DNA from: Ginsengibacter hankyongi
GTDB taxonomy: Bacteria > Bacteroidota > Bacteroidia > Chitinophagales > Chitinophagaceae
Direction: 5' to 3'
DNA: 64,000 nt
Assembly: GCF_008710285.1 (NCBI RefSeq)
Contig: NZ_VYQF01000002.1
Coordinates: forward strand, 248,001-312,000
Shown: positions 45,314 through 54,602 of the stretch, piece by piece
Position numbering within the stretch: the first letter of the stretch is position 1
Layout of the letters: each line of letters opens with the position of its first letter
The notes under the pieces: generated by a model
Told to the model about the DNA's origin: nothing
The model's input: the letters and a program-made list of their open reading frames with translations, nothing else
Database searches by the model: none
Program-made: the position numbers and the translations under genes

Positions 45314-46165
45314 ATGAATTGCCCCGTTTGTAATAATAGTAAAAACGAAATCAGATTCTTGAAAAACGGATATAGAATTCTTCATTGTTTAGAATGTGAT
45401 CATTTATTTACCGATTTCGTTCCGACACCAAACGAAGTAGAACAAATTTATTCAGATGATTACTTTTTTAAAGGAGGGGCGGGATATGATGATTATACTT
45501 TGGAAAAAGATATGCTAATTAAAAGAGGTGAGTACTATGCCGGAAAAATAAATAAATTTATGAGAGCAGGTGAAGTACTTGACATAGGTGCCGCCGCCGG
45601 CTTTCTTTTAAAGGGCTTTGAAAATAAAGGGTGGAAGGGAACAGGTATAGAACCAAATAATTCCATGGTTGAATATGGCAAAAATGTTGTTGGTGTGAAT
45701 ATTAGAAAAGGCACTGTTGAAACCATTGAATTAGAACACAAATTTGATTTGATAATTTTGGTACAGGTGGTTGCGCATATCTATGATCTTCAAAATTCAA
45801 TAGACAAGATATACAACCTTCTTAAACCTAATGGCAAGGTATTAATTGAAACCTGGGATAAAGATAGTATTACCGCACGGATATTTGGGAAAAACTGGCA
45901 TGAATACAGTCCACCGAGCACATTAAATTATTTCAGTAAAAAAACTTTAAACCAGCTAATCTCGCAGCATAATTTTTCAGAGGTGGCACATGGAACACCT
46001 AAAAAAAGTATACATTCTAAACATGCCAAATCTTTAATAAAGCACAAACTCCTGGAATCAAAAGGATTAAAATGGATGGCAGGAATGACCGCTTTGATCC
46101 CTGGGAACATGATAATACCTTATCCCTCTGAAGATTTATTCTGGACATTATATAAAAAAAACTAA
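45314..46165 (+). CDS. class I SAM methyltransferase with N-terminal zinc ribbon
   Basis: A 283-residue methyltransferase. The N-terminal zinc ribbon has cysteine pairs CPVC (3-6) and CLEC (25-28), then FTDFVPTPNEVEQIYSDDYF, a layout seen in sugar C- or O-methyltransferases of the Methyltransf_23 group. The SAM site is VLDIGAAAGFLLKGFENKGW (about 92-111), with GTGIEP and FDLIILVQVVAHIYDLQN following. It pairs with the methyltransferase 63 bases upstream. A role in modifying a sugar residue of the surface glycan is inference. Confidence 0.85.
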   Translation: MNCPVCNNSKNEIRFLKNGYRILHCLECDHLFTDFVPTPNEVEQIYSDDYFFKGGAGYDDYTLEKDMLIKRGEYYAGKINKFMRAGEVLDIGAAAGFLLKGFENKGWKGTGIEPNNSMVEYGKNVVGVNIRKGTVETIELEHKFDLIILVQVVAHIYDLQNSIDKIYNLLKPNGKVLIETWDKDSITARIFGKNWHEYSPPSTLNYFSKKTLNQLISQHNFSEVAHGTPKKSIHSKHAKSLIKHKLLESKGLKWMAGMTALIPGNMIIPYPSEDLFWTLYKKN

Positions 46166-46174
46166 ACTAACATT

Positions 46175-47212
46175 ATGCAGGAAAAAAATAATGACCACAA
46201 TTTAAAGCCATTTGTATCAATAATTCTTCCCTGTTACAATGAAGAAGCAATTTTACAAACTAGTGTTAATAATATAATTAAATATCTCGAAAGCAAAAGT
46301 CATAAATATCGATGGGAGATACTAATTATTGATGATGGGAGTAAGGACAAGACCGGTGAGATGGCTGATGAATTTAATAGCCAATATGATAACATCAGGG
46401 TAATCCATCATCCCGTAAACCTGAATCTCGGCCGTGCCTTACAAACAGGGTTCCGTCATGCCAAAGGCGATATTTTTATTGTGCTTGATATCGACTTGAG
46501 TTATTCAATTGAATATATTGAACAGATGGCAGATAAACTTTCTGAAACCTATTCAGATATTGTAATCGCATCTCCTTATATGAAAGGAGGTCAGGTAATT
46601 GCTGTTCCATTTCTGAGAAAAATAATGAGCTTATGGGTAAATAAGTTTATGAGATTAGCAGCCCAGGATAAATATCATACCTATACCGGTATGGTGAGGG
46701 CGTATAGAAAATCATTTATTCAAACGCTTAATCTTAAAACAAAAGACTATGAAATTAATCCGGAAATTTTGTATAAGGCAATGATACTAAGAGCAAGAAT
46801 TGTTGAAATACCCGCGCATCTTGATTGGACAGAACAGAATAAATATAAAGGAAAACGAACTTCAAGTATCCGTATATTAAGAGGTTTTTTTTCCGGGATA
46901 ATGTCTGCATTTATTTTTCGTCCATATATATTTTTTTTAGCATTGGGAACACTGCTTATGATTTTATCAATGTATGAGCTAATATGGTTATTGTATGATA
47001 CCTTATCAACTTTGTCGCAATCGCATGGGCTTGGAAGCACCTTTTCATCAAGTCTTGCCTTACAGTTTAAGAAAAATCCACAGTCGTTTATGGTTGGTGG
47101 AATCACTTTTATTGCGGCAATCCAGGTATTAAGCCTTGGTTTTTTATCACTTCAAAGCAAACGATATTTTGAGGAGTTGTTTCATTTGGGAACTTCATTT
47201 AAAAAAATTTAA
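46175..47212 (+). CDS. glycosyltransferase family 2, polyprenyl-phosphate sugar synthase type
   Basis: A 345-residue GT2 enzyme. The N-terminal GT-A domain has SIILPCYNEEAILQTSVNN, ILIIDDGSKDKTGEMA and VLDIDLSYSIEYI. The order resembles dolichol/undecaprenyl-phosphate mannosyl- or glucosyltransferases. Two C-terminal transmembrane helices (FIFRPYIFFLALGTLLMILS and VGGITFIAAIQVLSLGFLSL) anchor it. Such enzymes make the lipid-phosphate sugar that a GT-C enzyme uses on the outer side. The next gene is such a GT-C candidate. Confidence 0.87.
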   Translation: MQEKNNDHNLKPFVSIILPCYNEEAILQTSVNNIIKYLESKSHKYRWEILIIDDGSKDKTGEMADEFNSQYDNIRVIHHPVNLNLGRALQTGFRHAKGDIFIVLDIDLSYSIEYIEQMADKLSETYSDIVIASPYMKGGQVIAVPFLRKIMSLWVNKFMRLAAQDKYHTYTGMVRAYRKSFIQTLNLKTKDYEINPEILYKAMILRARIVEIPAHLDWTEQNKYKGKRTSSIRILRGFFSGIMSAFIFRPYIFFLALGTLLMILSMYELIWLLYDTLSTLSQSHGLGSTFSSSLALQFKKNPQSFMVGGITFIAAIQVLSLGFLSLQSKRYFEELFHLGTSFKKI

Positions 47213-47251
47213 CGACTTTTCAATCGGGCATTTATTTAATAAAGCACTTTT

Positions 47252-48547
47252 ATGATGAAAAAAATTAAATCGATTAAAAATCCTTTTTTAATTTTTTTGC
47301 CTTTTTTAATACTTCTAATGATTTATGCGTTATTAAATCCAACCAGTGGCAATGGGGATGAGCATAGATACCTCACTTTTGCACACAATTTGATCAATGG
47401 ATTTTACTCGCCACCTCCTCCTAATATTAATTTAACCAATGGTCCCGGTTACCCAATAATTCTCGCCCCATTCGTAGCATTAAAACTACCATTAGCTTAT
47501 ATTACTCTTTTAAATCCCTTTCTATATTATTTTTCAATCATATTTCTCTTCAAGGCATTAAAACAGGTTGTTTCATACAAAACCACTTTAATATTTAGCT
47601 TCTTATGGGCGTGCTATTATATAGCTTACCAAAACATTGTTTTTGTAATGACAGAAACATTGACATATTTCTTAATTTCTGTGTTGATCTATTCATTGGT
47701 GAGAGCCTTCCTACCCGGAAAATCCATCGTAATAAGAAAGTATATTATACTCTCCGGGTTTATCTTTGGCTATATTGTACTAACCAAAATTGCATTTATC
47801 TATGTTTTATTAACCCTGCTTTTTGGTAGCATTATTTTTTGGATATTCAATACTAAGGAATCCAATTACAAGAAACTAACTGCAGTAACTTCCATTGCTT
47901 TACTTACTATTCTGCCATACCTGGTATATGCATATTTTTTAACTGGGCAGATGTTTTATTGGAATACCAATACCGGGGATTCACTATACTGGAACAGTAC
48001 TCCTTTTTCCAATGAATACGGAGATTGGAAAGATGATCTTACACAGGGACCACCTGATCTCAGTAACTATAATATTCCGGGGGCACAAGACACCCTGATT
48101 GCACATCATCAGAAAGACTTCGATATTATAAATAGGTATTCCGGCAGAAAAAGAGATGATGTTTTTAAGCAAATTGCTATTCGCAATATAAAAACCCATC
48201 CATCAAAATTTTTATTGAATTGTTTTTATAACGCCGGGAGGTTACTCTTCCATTATCCTTTTTCGCAGGCTATACAACGGCCAAAAATATTACTTGTATT
48301 TCCTTTAAATGGTATCATCTTAACTTTAATGCTTTTTAGCTTAATTCCAACTTTCCTCAATTGGCGAAATATTAGTCTTCCGCTTAAATTTCTCCTGATT
48401 TTTGCCTTCCTGTATTTAGGTATGAGCACATTAGTATCTGCTCTCGTTCGAATGTTCACGGTTATCGTGCCTATATTAATATTTTGGTTCGGCTATATTT
48501 TTGATAAATCGGTCAAGATAAATTTGAGATTTAACGAAAAGCTTTAA
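47252..48547 (+). CDS. GT-C membrane glycosyltransferase (ArnT/PMT-like)
   Basis: A 431-residue polytopic protein with about 9-11 hydrophobic segments. The first loop after helix 1 has NGDEHRYLTFAHNLINGF, which fits the acidic catalytic motif of GT-C (GT39/ArnT-type) enzymes using polyprenyl-phosphate sugars in the periplasm. A large soluble loop around 235-320 (WNTNTGDSLYWNSTPFSNEY) follows. The start may be the first or second of two adjacent Met codons. It follows the polyprenyl-phosphate-type GT2, its likely supplier. This is the last intact gene before the insertion element. Confidence 0.72.
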   Translation: MMKKIKSIKNPFLIFLPFLILLMIYALLNPTSGNGDEHRYLTFAHNLINGFYSPPPPNINLTNGPGYPIILAPFVALKLPLAYITLLNPFLYYFSIIFLFKALKQVVSYKTTLIFSFLWACYYIAYQNIVFVMTETLTYFLISVLIYSLVRAFLPGKSIVIRKYIILSGFIFGYIVLTKIAFIYVLLTLLFGSIIFWIFNTKESNYKKLTAVTSIALLTILPYLVYAYFLTGQMFYWNTNTGDSLYWNSTPFSNEYGDWKDDLTQGPPDLSNYNIPGAQDTLIAHHQKDFDIINRYSGRKRDDVFKQIAIRNIKTHPSKFLLNCFYNAGRLLFHYPFSQAIQRPKILLVFPLNGIILTLMLFSLIPTFLNWRNISLPLKFLLIFAFLYLGMSTLVSALVRMFTVIVPILIFWFGYIFDKSVKINLRFNEKL

Positions 48548-48729
48548 ATGAATTATTGGCAGTTCCGTGACAAGGCGCGCAACGCCTCGGGCAACACTAC
48601 ACCATTCTTCCTTTGCAATTTTTAATCCGTTTTTCTTAACCTTATTAGCGATCAACAAAATTTGGTGGGCAGAAAAACTTTTTTAATAATGTATGTAGAT
48701 GTGTTTTTAATGACTCACTATCGAGATAA
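48548..48729. other. gap between the GT-C gene and the insertion element
   Basis: No ORF of substance and no terminator were seen after the GT-C gene. The last 8-9 bases (CGAGATAA, or TCGAGATAA) are repeated exactly on the other side of the insertion element. Confidence 0.5.
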
Positions 48730-48856
48730 GGTAATTTGGCCAAAAACAGTTGGCGATTTTGTTAATTTGAGTATTGAGCTTTGCTTATCAACTTGAAGAG
48801 GAAGTGGGCGATGTTGAAGGGCAACCTGCCAGCAATAAAGTTGATGCTAAACGATA

Positions 48857-48886
48857 AAACGGAGTTGATGGATTTCAACTCCTTTT
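48857..48886 (-). terminator. terminator-like hairpin behind the transposase
   Basis: GGAGTTG / CAACTCC, a 7-bp stem with an 8-base loop and flanking A4/T4 tracts, 34 bases after the transposase stop. It could act on both strands. Confidence 0.5.
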
Positions 48887-48919
48887 ATTTTATCGGATAG
48901 CTTCATGGTCTAAAAAAAC

Positions 48920-49889
48920 TTATTTAGAAGGATTATTTTTAAAATGCAGATACCATTTAATAAAATTTCTTTTGGCTTCTAAAAGTAACCCGCTATGCAG
49001 CAATAATTTTTGTTTTAGGTGTTTAAAAAAGCTTTCTAATCTATTGGTAGTGGATGGTATTTCAGAATCATTAAGATAGCTAAAAAGATGTAGCAGCGCA
49101 TTGATGATAAGTGTATAAGCCTGGTGCAGTCCTTTGTGGGTATTACAGTAATCATTTCGAAAGGTATTAAATGATTCTTCCAGTAAAGTGCCTTTATGAA
49201 TTTGATGCCAGTTGTGCAATTGTAATAACCATAAAGAACATTGCTCTTGTGTTTTTATACCCGTAAGCTGATTAGAAATAAGTAGCAATTCTTTACTCGA
49301 CTGTCATTTTATGTTTATTGCTCAAATAAGCCCTGCACTGGCGTTTCACATGAATAACACATCTTTGAATAACTGCATTAGGATATACTTTTGCAACTGC
49401 TTTTAAAATAGATTTATGCCCATCGCAGGTTACACTGTACACTTCAATACCTAACGATTTAAGTGTTTTTAAGTCCCGATAAATTTCTCTGAATTTTTCC
49501 TGACTGGAAGTTCTGTATAACTGTACATAGCGTATATCATGGTCATAATACAAAATCAAACACAATCCGTTGGGAAGGTAGGTACCATCAATGAGTAAAT
49601 GAATCAGGCCTTTTTTAATGGTAATTGGTGGCGCTTGTTTAAGATATTTTTTGAACAAACGGCTGATGCTCCTGTTGCTCTTGTGCATCTCTGAAGTCAG
49701 GGTCCGGTAAACCCTTCTGTCCATTATCCACTTTCTAAACCATACAAACCGATTTGAATCACTTACAGCCTCATTGTCCCACTGAAATAAAGGCCCACAA
49801 GTTTTGCATTTGTATCTCTGCTGATTGTTTTGCTTGCCCCAGCAATAGCATTATTGCTCCCACATCCCCAACATGATTTTTTTTGTCAT
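48920..49889 (-). pseudogene. transposase of the IS256 type (Zn-binding variant), three frameshifts
   Basis: The intact gene would encode about 323 residues. Readable parts in order: an N-terminal zinc ribbon (SCWGCGSNNAI, then RYKCKTCGPLFQW), the catalytic domain (LLIDGTYLPNGLCLILYYDH and VTCDGHKSILKAVAKVYP with IQRCVIHVKRQCRAYLS), and the C-terminal part with STTNRLESFFKHLKQKL. Frameshifts lie in an A8 tract (49877-49884), near 49841-49843, and near 49290-49300. The DDE residues appear as D in LIDGTY, D in TCDGH and E in NRLES. With three breaks it should be inactive. Confidence 0.8.
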
Positions 49890-49905
49890 AATATCAGAAA
49901 TTGAA

Positions 49906-49936
49906 AAGGGTTTCAATTTACTTAATTGAAACCCTT
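49906..49936. repeat. 13-bp stem hairpin in the IS leader
   Basis: AAGGGTTTCAATT, loop TACTT, AATTGAAACCCTT: a perfect 13-bp inverted repeat 17 bases upstream of the transposase start and inside the element. There is no T-run on either side. Such leader hairpins often block incoming transcription in insertion sequences. Confidence 0.6.
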
Positions 49937-50085
49937 CCCAGTATCGTATCTTAACACCTTTTACCAACCATTTTTGTCCACATTCTTCGAGATAAAGAAA
50001 TAATCTTATACAGTTCCATTTGTCATTCAGAAAGCAAATAGCACTGTATTTGGCAAAATTTTATAAGCCCACTTTATGCCCAATT

Positions 50086-50122
50086 AAAAATCCACTCCCT
50101 TAATCTTAAGGAGTGGATTTTT
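50086..50122 (-). terminator. terminator of the 5-repeat PKD gene
   Basis: AAAAATCCACTCC / GGAGTGGATTTTT, a 13-bp stem with an 11-base loop, 18 bases after the gene's stop on the minus strand, with T-runs formed on either strand. Confidence 0.8.
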
Positions 50123-50139
50123 TATTATCACGATCTAAA

Positions 50140-53100
50140 CTACTTAAGCTTTTCCATCTTGATTACAGAATTAGAACTATTTTGGCTGAATTTCAGAAAA
50201 TATATTCCAGGTTTCAATGCTGAAGTATTTATAGACAACTGGAAAGTTCCCGAACTCATGACCCCTGTTCTACTCCATACCATCTGACCTGATGCGTCTA
50301 CAATAATTACACTATATGGTCCGGCTACTCCTCCCAATATATTTAGAGTAATATAGTCCGTAAACGGATTTGGATAAGCTGTAACTCCAAGAACCGGACT
50401 TGAGATAGAAGTGCTGTTTGATATGGAGCCGGATAAGACGGAGGTAACAACCCGAATGTTGACCGTAGCACTGCCTGTAGCACCTGAATTGTCTGTAACT
50501 GTTAATTGGAATTGGTAAGTGCCCTCTACCATATTTGTCACCGTTGTTGCCGCTGTGTTTGGACTCGTAATATTGGCACCAGACGGCCCGGAAATTTGTG
50601 ACCATTGATATGCGACTATGGTACCATCTACGTCTGTTCCAGTTCCGGTTAAGGGTACAGAGTTTGTTGGTAATGTTATGGTGCCATCTCCCCCTGCATC
50701 TGCAACGGGCGAGATGTTACTTGAATTTATCACCCTGATATTCACGGTTGAAGTTCCAGTTGCACCTGAATTGTCTGTCACAGTAAGTTGGAATTGATAA
50801 AGACCTGCAATCATTCCTGTTACCCATGTCGCTGCGGTATTGGGACTTATAATAGACGCTGTGGCAGGACCGGATACCTGTGACCATTTATATCCGACTA
50901 CGGTTCCATCGGCATCTGTTCCGGTGCCCGTTAATGGCACGGAGTTTATTGGCAAAACTATAGTACCATCTCCACCTGCATCAGCAACGGGTGAGATGTT
51001 ACTTGAATTTACCACCCTTATATTCACCGTAGCGGTTCCTGTGCCACCAGAGTTGTCTGTAACAGTTAATTGGAATTGATAAAGCCCCGCAATCATTCCT
51101 GTAACCAATGTTGCTGCCGTATTGGGACTCATAATAGACGCGGTCGCAGGACCAGATACCTGTGACCATTTATACCCGACTACGGTTCCATCCGCATCTG
51201 TTCCGCTGCCGGTTAAAGGCACAGAGTTGGTTGGTAATGTTATAGTGCCGTCTCCACCCGCATCTGCAACGGGTGAGATATTATTACTTGAATTTGTCAC
51301 AGTTATATTCACAGTAGAAGTTCCCAAAGCTCCATCGTTATCAGTAACTTGAAACTTGAATTGATAAACCCCAGCAATTAGTCCCGTTACCATTGTAGCT
51401 GCGGTATTCGGACTTACAATAGATGCGGTGGATGGGCCAGACACTTGAGACCATTGAAACCCAACTACGGTTCCATCTGAATCAGTGCCTGTTCCAGTTA
51501 AAGGTACAGAGTTCGTTGGTAATGTTATGCTGCCATCTCCACCCGCATCTGCAACCGGAGCAATATTTCCCGAAAATGAAGTGGAACTTATTACAGAGAT
51601 CTGCACTGTATCTTCACCGGTAGCACCGTTGTTATCAGTAACCTGTAATTGAAACTTGTAAGTCCCCTGAATCATGCTACTCACTGATGTGGTTGCTGAA
51701 TTAGGACTAGTTATAATTGCAAATGAAGGGCCTGAAACCTGCGTCCATTTATATGAAGAAATCGTTCCATCAGCATCTGTTCCGCTTCCCGAAAGAGTTA
51801 CCGTATTTGTAGGTAACGTAATTGATCCATCACTACCGGCGTTCGCAACAGGAGCTTGATTACCCGACGCAGGTCCATTTTTTATAAGAACTGCAGACGT
51901 ATAAGGAGCTAGAGTAATTGTTCCGTTATATGAATTATTTTTTACATCAATATAGCTATAAGGTAAAGAAATTGTTTTATTCGAATTTGTTGCATTATAC
52001 TCAAATCTCAAATCATTTAAATCAGTTATTGTTTTTGGCGATTTATGGGAATGCGCATCATAACCTGAATAATCATGAAACGTGGTAAGACTATAATTAT
52101 TATCTGACGTGCCGATTAACGTTCCTACTAAAGTCAAACTATCATCTATTGGTCTCGCGTAATAATTATTGTCTATACTTGTCGCCGAACCAAAACTTGA
52201 TATATCATTATAAATTGTAGCAAAATGAAGAGTCAATTGATTTTGGGGCGACCAGGCTTTGCCTATTGATCGGGCAAAAAATATATTATTAGTAATAGTG
52301 ATATTTGAACTTCTAACTCCATTTCCATCACTTGAAACTGCAATAGCGGCATCTGTATTATATACCGTATTATTGGTAATAATCACTCCAGCAGCATCAT
52401 GTAATGTTATTCCTTCATGACCCATATTAGCAACCGAATTATTTTGTATTGTTACCCCAGTGGTATTATTATCGCAAAAAATGCCATGCGCCCTTAAACT
52501 ACCTGGAGCATTAGTTCCTTGATCAGTACCAATCCCATTTAATACAATGTTAGACGATATCATTTTTCCTGACGATTGATTAGCAGTGTATATACCTCCT
52601 CCATCATCTTTCACTAAACAAAAATAATTTACCAGATTATTGCTCACGTTTACATTATTTCCGTCAAATCCAATACCTATATAGCCTGAACTATCCACTT
52701 CATTGTATTGTATCAAACTCCCTGCCCCAGTTGTATTCATTCCCTGTGCTTTACCATCGCCACTGCCACTCATACCTATAAGGATACCCGAGTTCTTAAT
52801 AACATTATTGCTTATTACTGCCCCTATAGTTTCAGAAGGCAAATCAATCGCATTATTATTTGAATGATTTATGATTGAATTTTGTAGCTTAAAATTGGCA
52901 GAGGAACCACCACAATCATTACCATAAATTCCATTATAATTAAAATCAAAACTACAATTTTCAATAGTTAGACCGGGCGAACTGCAAAAATAGATTCCAT
53001 CGTTAGCACCCGTAAAAGACAGATTGGAAAAAGTTATGTAACCTCCGCTTTGAATATTTACCAATTTATCTATGCTTGAAACCAAAACATTCGTCGGAGC

Positions 53101-53865
53101 GTTGGTACTATACACTCTTATTTTTTTTGACGAAGGATTATAATACCACTCGTTTTGAGAGTCAAGCGTTCTGGCATCGTTTTGAATAAAAAAGCCCCAT
53201 CCAGCCTGGCCTGGATACCCACCCGGTGAATAATTTAATGTGCTTCCTGAAGCAGAAGTGATAGTTCCCCTATCAACAACCCACCTAATTTTCTTTATGA
53301 CTATTTCCGCACCTGTCCAGTCGGTAGTGGACGAACTTATAGATGAACTAGTAATAGAAGAATTTCCGGAAAAACTTTCATATGTTAAATAACCCGTATT
53401 TGGCCACCTGCCCATAGGCGTATTAACTCCATTTATAACAACCATATTACAGGAAGGTAAATTGCTTACCGGGTTTGAACTTTCCCAAATATTATTTCCT
53501 AAGTTAATCCACGATGTAACATTTGTAAAACCTGTAATTATAGGATTAGCTCCGGAACCATATGCGCTAAAGGTAACAGGTGATCCCGACGAACCGCCGC
53601 TTCTAATATTTATACTGCCATAAAATACATCCCCACGATTAAATAAAATATTATCCCCAGGACTTAATGAACCCAGTACTGAATTAAGTTTATTTAGCGT
53701 CTGCCATGGTGAAGAAGCAGAAGTTCCACTATTTGCATCGTTGCCACTTGCGGCCATATAGTAATCTGTTGCTTTGGTCGAAATGCAAACAGTTAAAAGT
53801 ACCACAACGAAAAAAACTTTAGTGGCCTTTGCCTTTAATTTCTCAAATTTCAAATTGTTTTTCAT
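50140..53865 (-). CDS. secreted beta-helix protein with 5 PKD repeats and T9SS sorting domain
   Basis: A 1241-residue secreted protein. A signal peptide lies at about 10-32 (VFFVVVLLTVCISTKA), followed by a right-handed parallel beta-helix region of about 33-660 that starts YYMAASGNDANSGTS, PWQTLNKLN and GDNILFNRGDVFYG. Repeated beta-helix coils such as ITITNNIFF and VTIQNNSVANMGHEG are visible. Five PKD-like domains span about 669-1142, each with PVADAGGDGTITLP, TDADGTVVGYKWSQVSGP and YQFQLTVTDNSG. The C-terminal T9SS type A sorting domain begins near AYPNPFTDYITLNI and ends LKPGIYFLKF. It is likely exported and attached to or released from the surface. A glycan-binding or lyase role is inference from the beta-helix. 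Confidence 0.87.
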   Translation of the reverse strand: MKNNLKFEKLKAKATKVFFVVVLLTVCISTKATDYYMAASGNDANSGTSASSPWQTLNKLNSVLGSLSPGDNILFNRGDVFYGSINIRSGGSSGSPVTFSAYGSGANPIITGFTNVTSWINLGNNIWESSNPVSNLPSCNMVVINGVNTPMGRWPNTGYLTYESFSGNSSITSSSISSSTTDWTGAEIVIKKIRWVVDRGTITSASGSTLNYSPGGYPGQAGWGFFIQNDARTLDSQNEWYYNPSSKKIRVYSTNAPTNVLVSSIDKLVNIQSGGYITFSNLSFTGANDGIYFCSSPGLTIENCSFDFNYNGIYGNDCGGSSANFKLQNSIINHSNNNAIDLPSETIGAVISNNVIKNSGILIGMSGSGDGKAQGMNTTGAGSLIQYNEVDSSGYIGIGFDGNNVNVSNNLVNYFCLVKDDGGGIYTANQSSGKMISSNIVLNGIGTDQGTNAPGSLRAHGIFCDNNTTGVTIQNNSVANMGHEGITLHDAAGVIITNNTVYNTDAAIAVSSDGNGVRSSNITITNNIFFARSIGKAWSPQNQLTLHFATIYNDISSFGSATSIDNNYYARPIDDSLTLVGTLIGTSDNNYSLTTFHDYSGYDAHSHKSPKTITDLNDLRFEYNATNSNKTISLPYSYIDVKNNSYNGTITLAPYTSAVLIKNGPASGNQAPVANAGSDGSITLPTNTVTLSGSGTDADGTISSYKWTQVSGPSFAIITSPNSATTSVSSMIQGTYKFQLQVTDNNGATGEDTVQISVISSTSFSGNIAPVADAGGDGSITLPTNSVPLTGTGTDSDGTVVGFQWSQVSGPSTASIVSPNTAATMVTGLIAGVYQFKFQVTDNDGALGTSTVNITVTNSSNNISPVADAGGDGTITLPTNSVPLTGSGTDADGTVVGYKWSQVSGPATASIMSPNTAATLVTGMIAGLYQFQLTVTDNSGGTGTATVNIRVVNSSNISPVADAGGDGTIVLPINSVPLTGTGTDADGTVVGYKWSQVSGPATASIISPNTAATWVTGMIAGLYQFQLTVTDNSGATGTSTVNIRVINSSNISPVADAGGDGTITLPTNSVPLTGTGTDVDGTIVAYQWSQISGPSGANITSPNTAATTVTNMVEGTYQFQLTVTDNSGATGSATVNIRVVTSVLSGSISNSTSISSPVLGVTAYPNPFTDYITLNILGGVAGPYSVIIVDASGQMVWSRTGVMSSGTFQLSINTSALKPGIYFLKFSQNSSNSVIKMEKLK
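50442..51861 (-). repeat. five tandem PKD-encoding DNA repeats
   Basis: Five units of about 282-285 bases encode the PKD domains of the 1241-residue protein. Units 2-5 are most alike, sharing PVADAGGDGTI and VGYKWSQVSGP. Third-codon changes make the DNA repeats imperfect. Confidence 0.8.
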
Positions 53866-54602
53866 AAATATTTATTGATGGTAGATTAATGAATGGTTTT
53901 TTCACAACATATTAGACAATAGAGATAAGAAAACTGAATTCAACCCATGGGTAAAATATTGCCACTGGTTATTATTGACGTAATAATAATGCATGCGTCC
54001 CGCATTCTTAAAAATCTAATGAATGCTATAGGCATGAATAATTAATGCCGAAAAATAATGTCCTTAAATTTTGGGATTATTACAATTCTCAGTTGTGTAT
54101 AAATTTTCATACAATTTCCCCTAAAGTCCCTGTTTTGTTAAAATTTACTCGTGTATAAGCAAAAAATAATCCAAATTTAACACGTAAAAGGAATAGCTTA
54201 GGTGCGCTAAAATTTATACACATTAGAATAATCCCTAAAGGTATTTAACCCAATAACTGATATTTAACTCATCTTAAAAATCAATTAGTTAAAATGAGTG
54301 CTTCGATAAAAATTTTCGCAATTGTTAATATGTTAAATATATGTTAACTAAAAAAAAAATTTTGGCACAATTTTTAGTTGGGGATTTTTTTGAAGTGAAA
54401 TACAATTTATCAGAGTCTAAAACCCAAAAAATATCGAAAGCTGACGGACTTAAAAGGACATGGTTCTCCAAGAATACATTTTAGTTGTTTGTGTTTAGCT
54501 CTATTGAAGATGTTGATGAAACCAAAGCAACTTCCGTACACGATTATGCGATAAATTGCGATAGGTAAATAGTGGTCCTTTAAATATATCGCTCATTTTT
54601 CA
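53866..54602. other. 737-base gap between the two giant genes
   Basis: AT-rich. No TAnnTTTG-type promoter is clear in front of the 5-repeat gene, and no terminator is clear behind the 25-repeat gene. The only protein-like stretch is the interrupted plus-strand ORF at 54341-54568. No RNA gene recognised. Confidence 0.4.
54341..54568 (+). pseudogene. small ORF interrupted by an in-frame TAG
   Basis: Starting at ATG 54341, 47 codons (MLTKKKILAQFLVGDFFEVK...) end in TAG at 54482-54484, and the same frame continues for 27 codons (LFVFSSIEDVDETKATSVHD...) to TAA at 54566-54568. Both halves look protein-like, so this may be a gene remnant. No family is recognised, and chance is not excluded at this length. 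Confidence 0.22.

Larger units (their letters stand above)
48730..49987 (-). mobile_element. IS256-like insertion sequence, zinc-binding variant, inactivated
   Basis: An element of about 1258 bases. An 8-bp target duplication CGAGATAA flanks it (48722-48729 and 49988-49995); with the preceding T the identity is 9 bp. The ends form imperfect inverted repeats: left tip TGGCCAAAAACAGTTGG (48737-48753) against right tip read inward TGGACAAAAATGGTTGG (49964-49980), 17 of 24 matching over the full tips. It carries one transposase gene with three frameshifts, an internal terminator and a leader hairpin. The tip position is uncertain by one base. Confidence 0.75.

Noticed and set aside
48770-48857. 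Short plus-strand frame ending YQLEEEVGDVEGQPASNK... next to the IS left end
   Set aside because: It has no start codon, lies inside the inferred element behind the transposase, and is too short to assign.
48640-50065. Minus-strand open frame formed when the IS flanks are joined across one target copy
   Set aside because: About 48 codons with no start codon; in AT-rich DNA this can be chance, so no interrupted gene is claimed.
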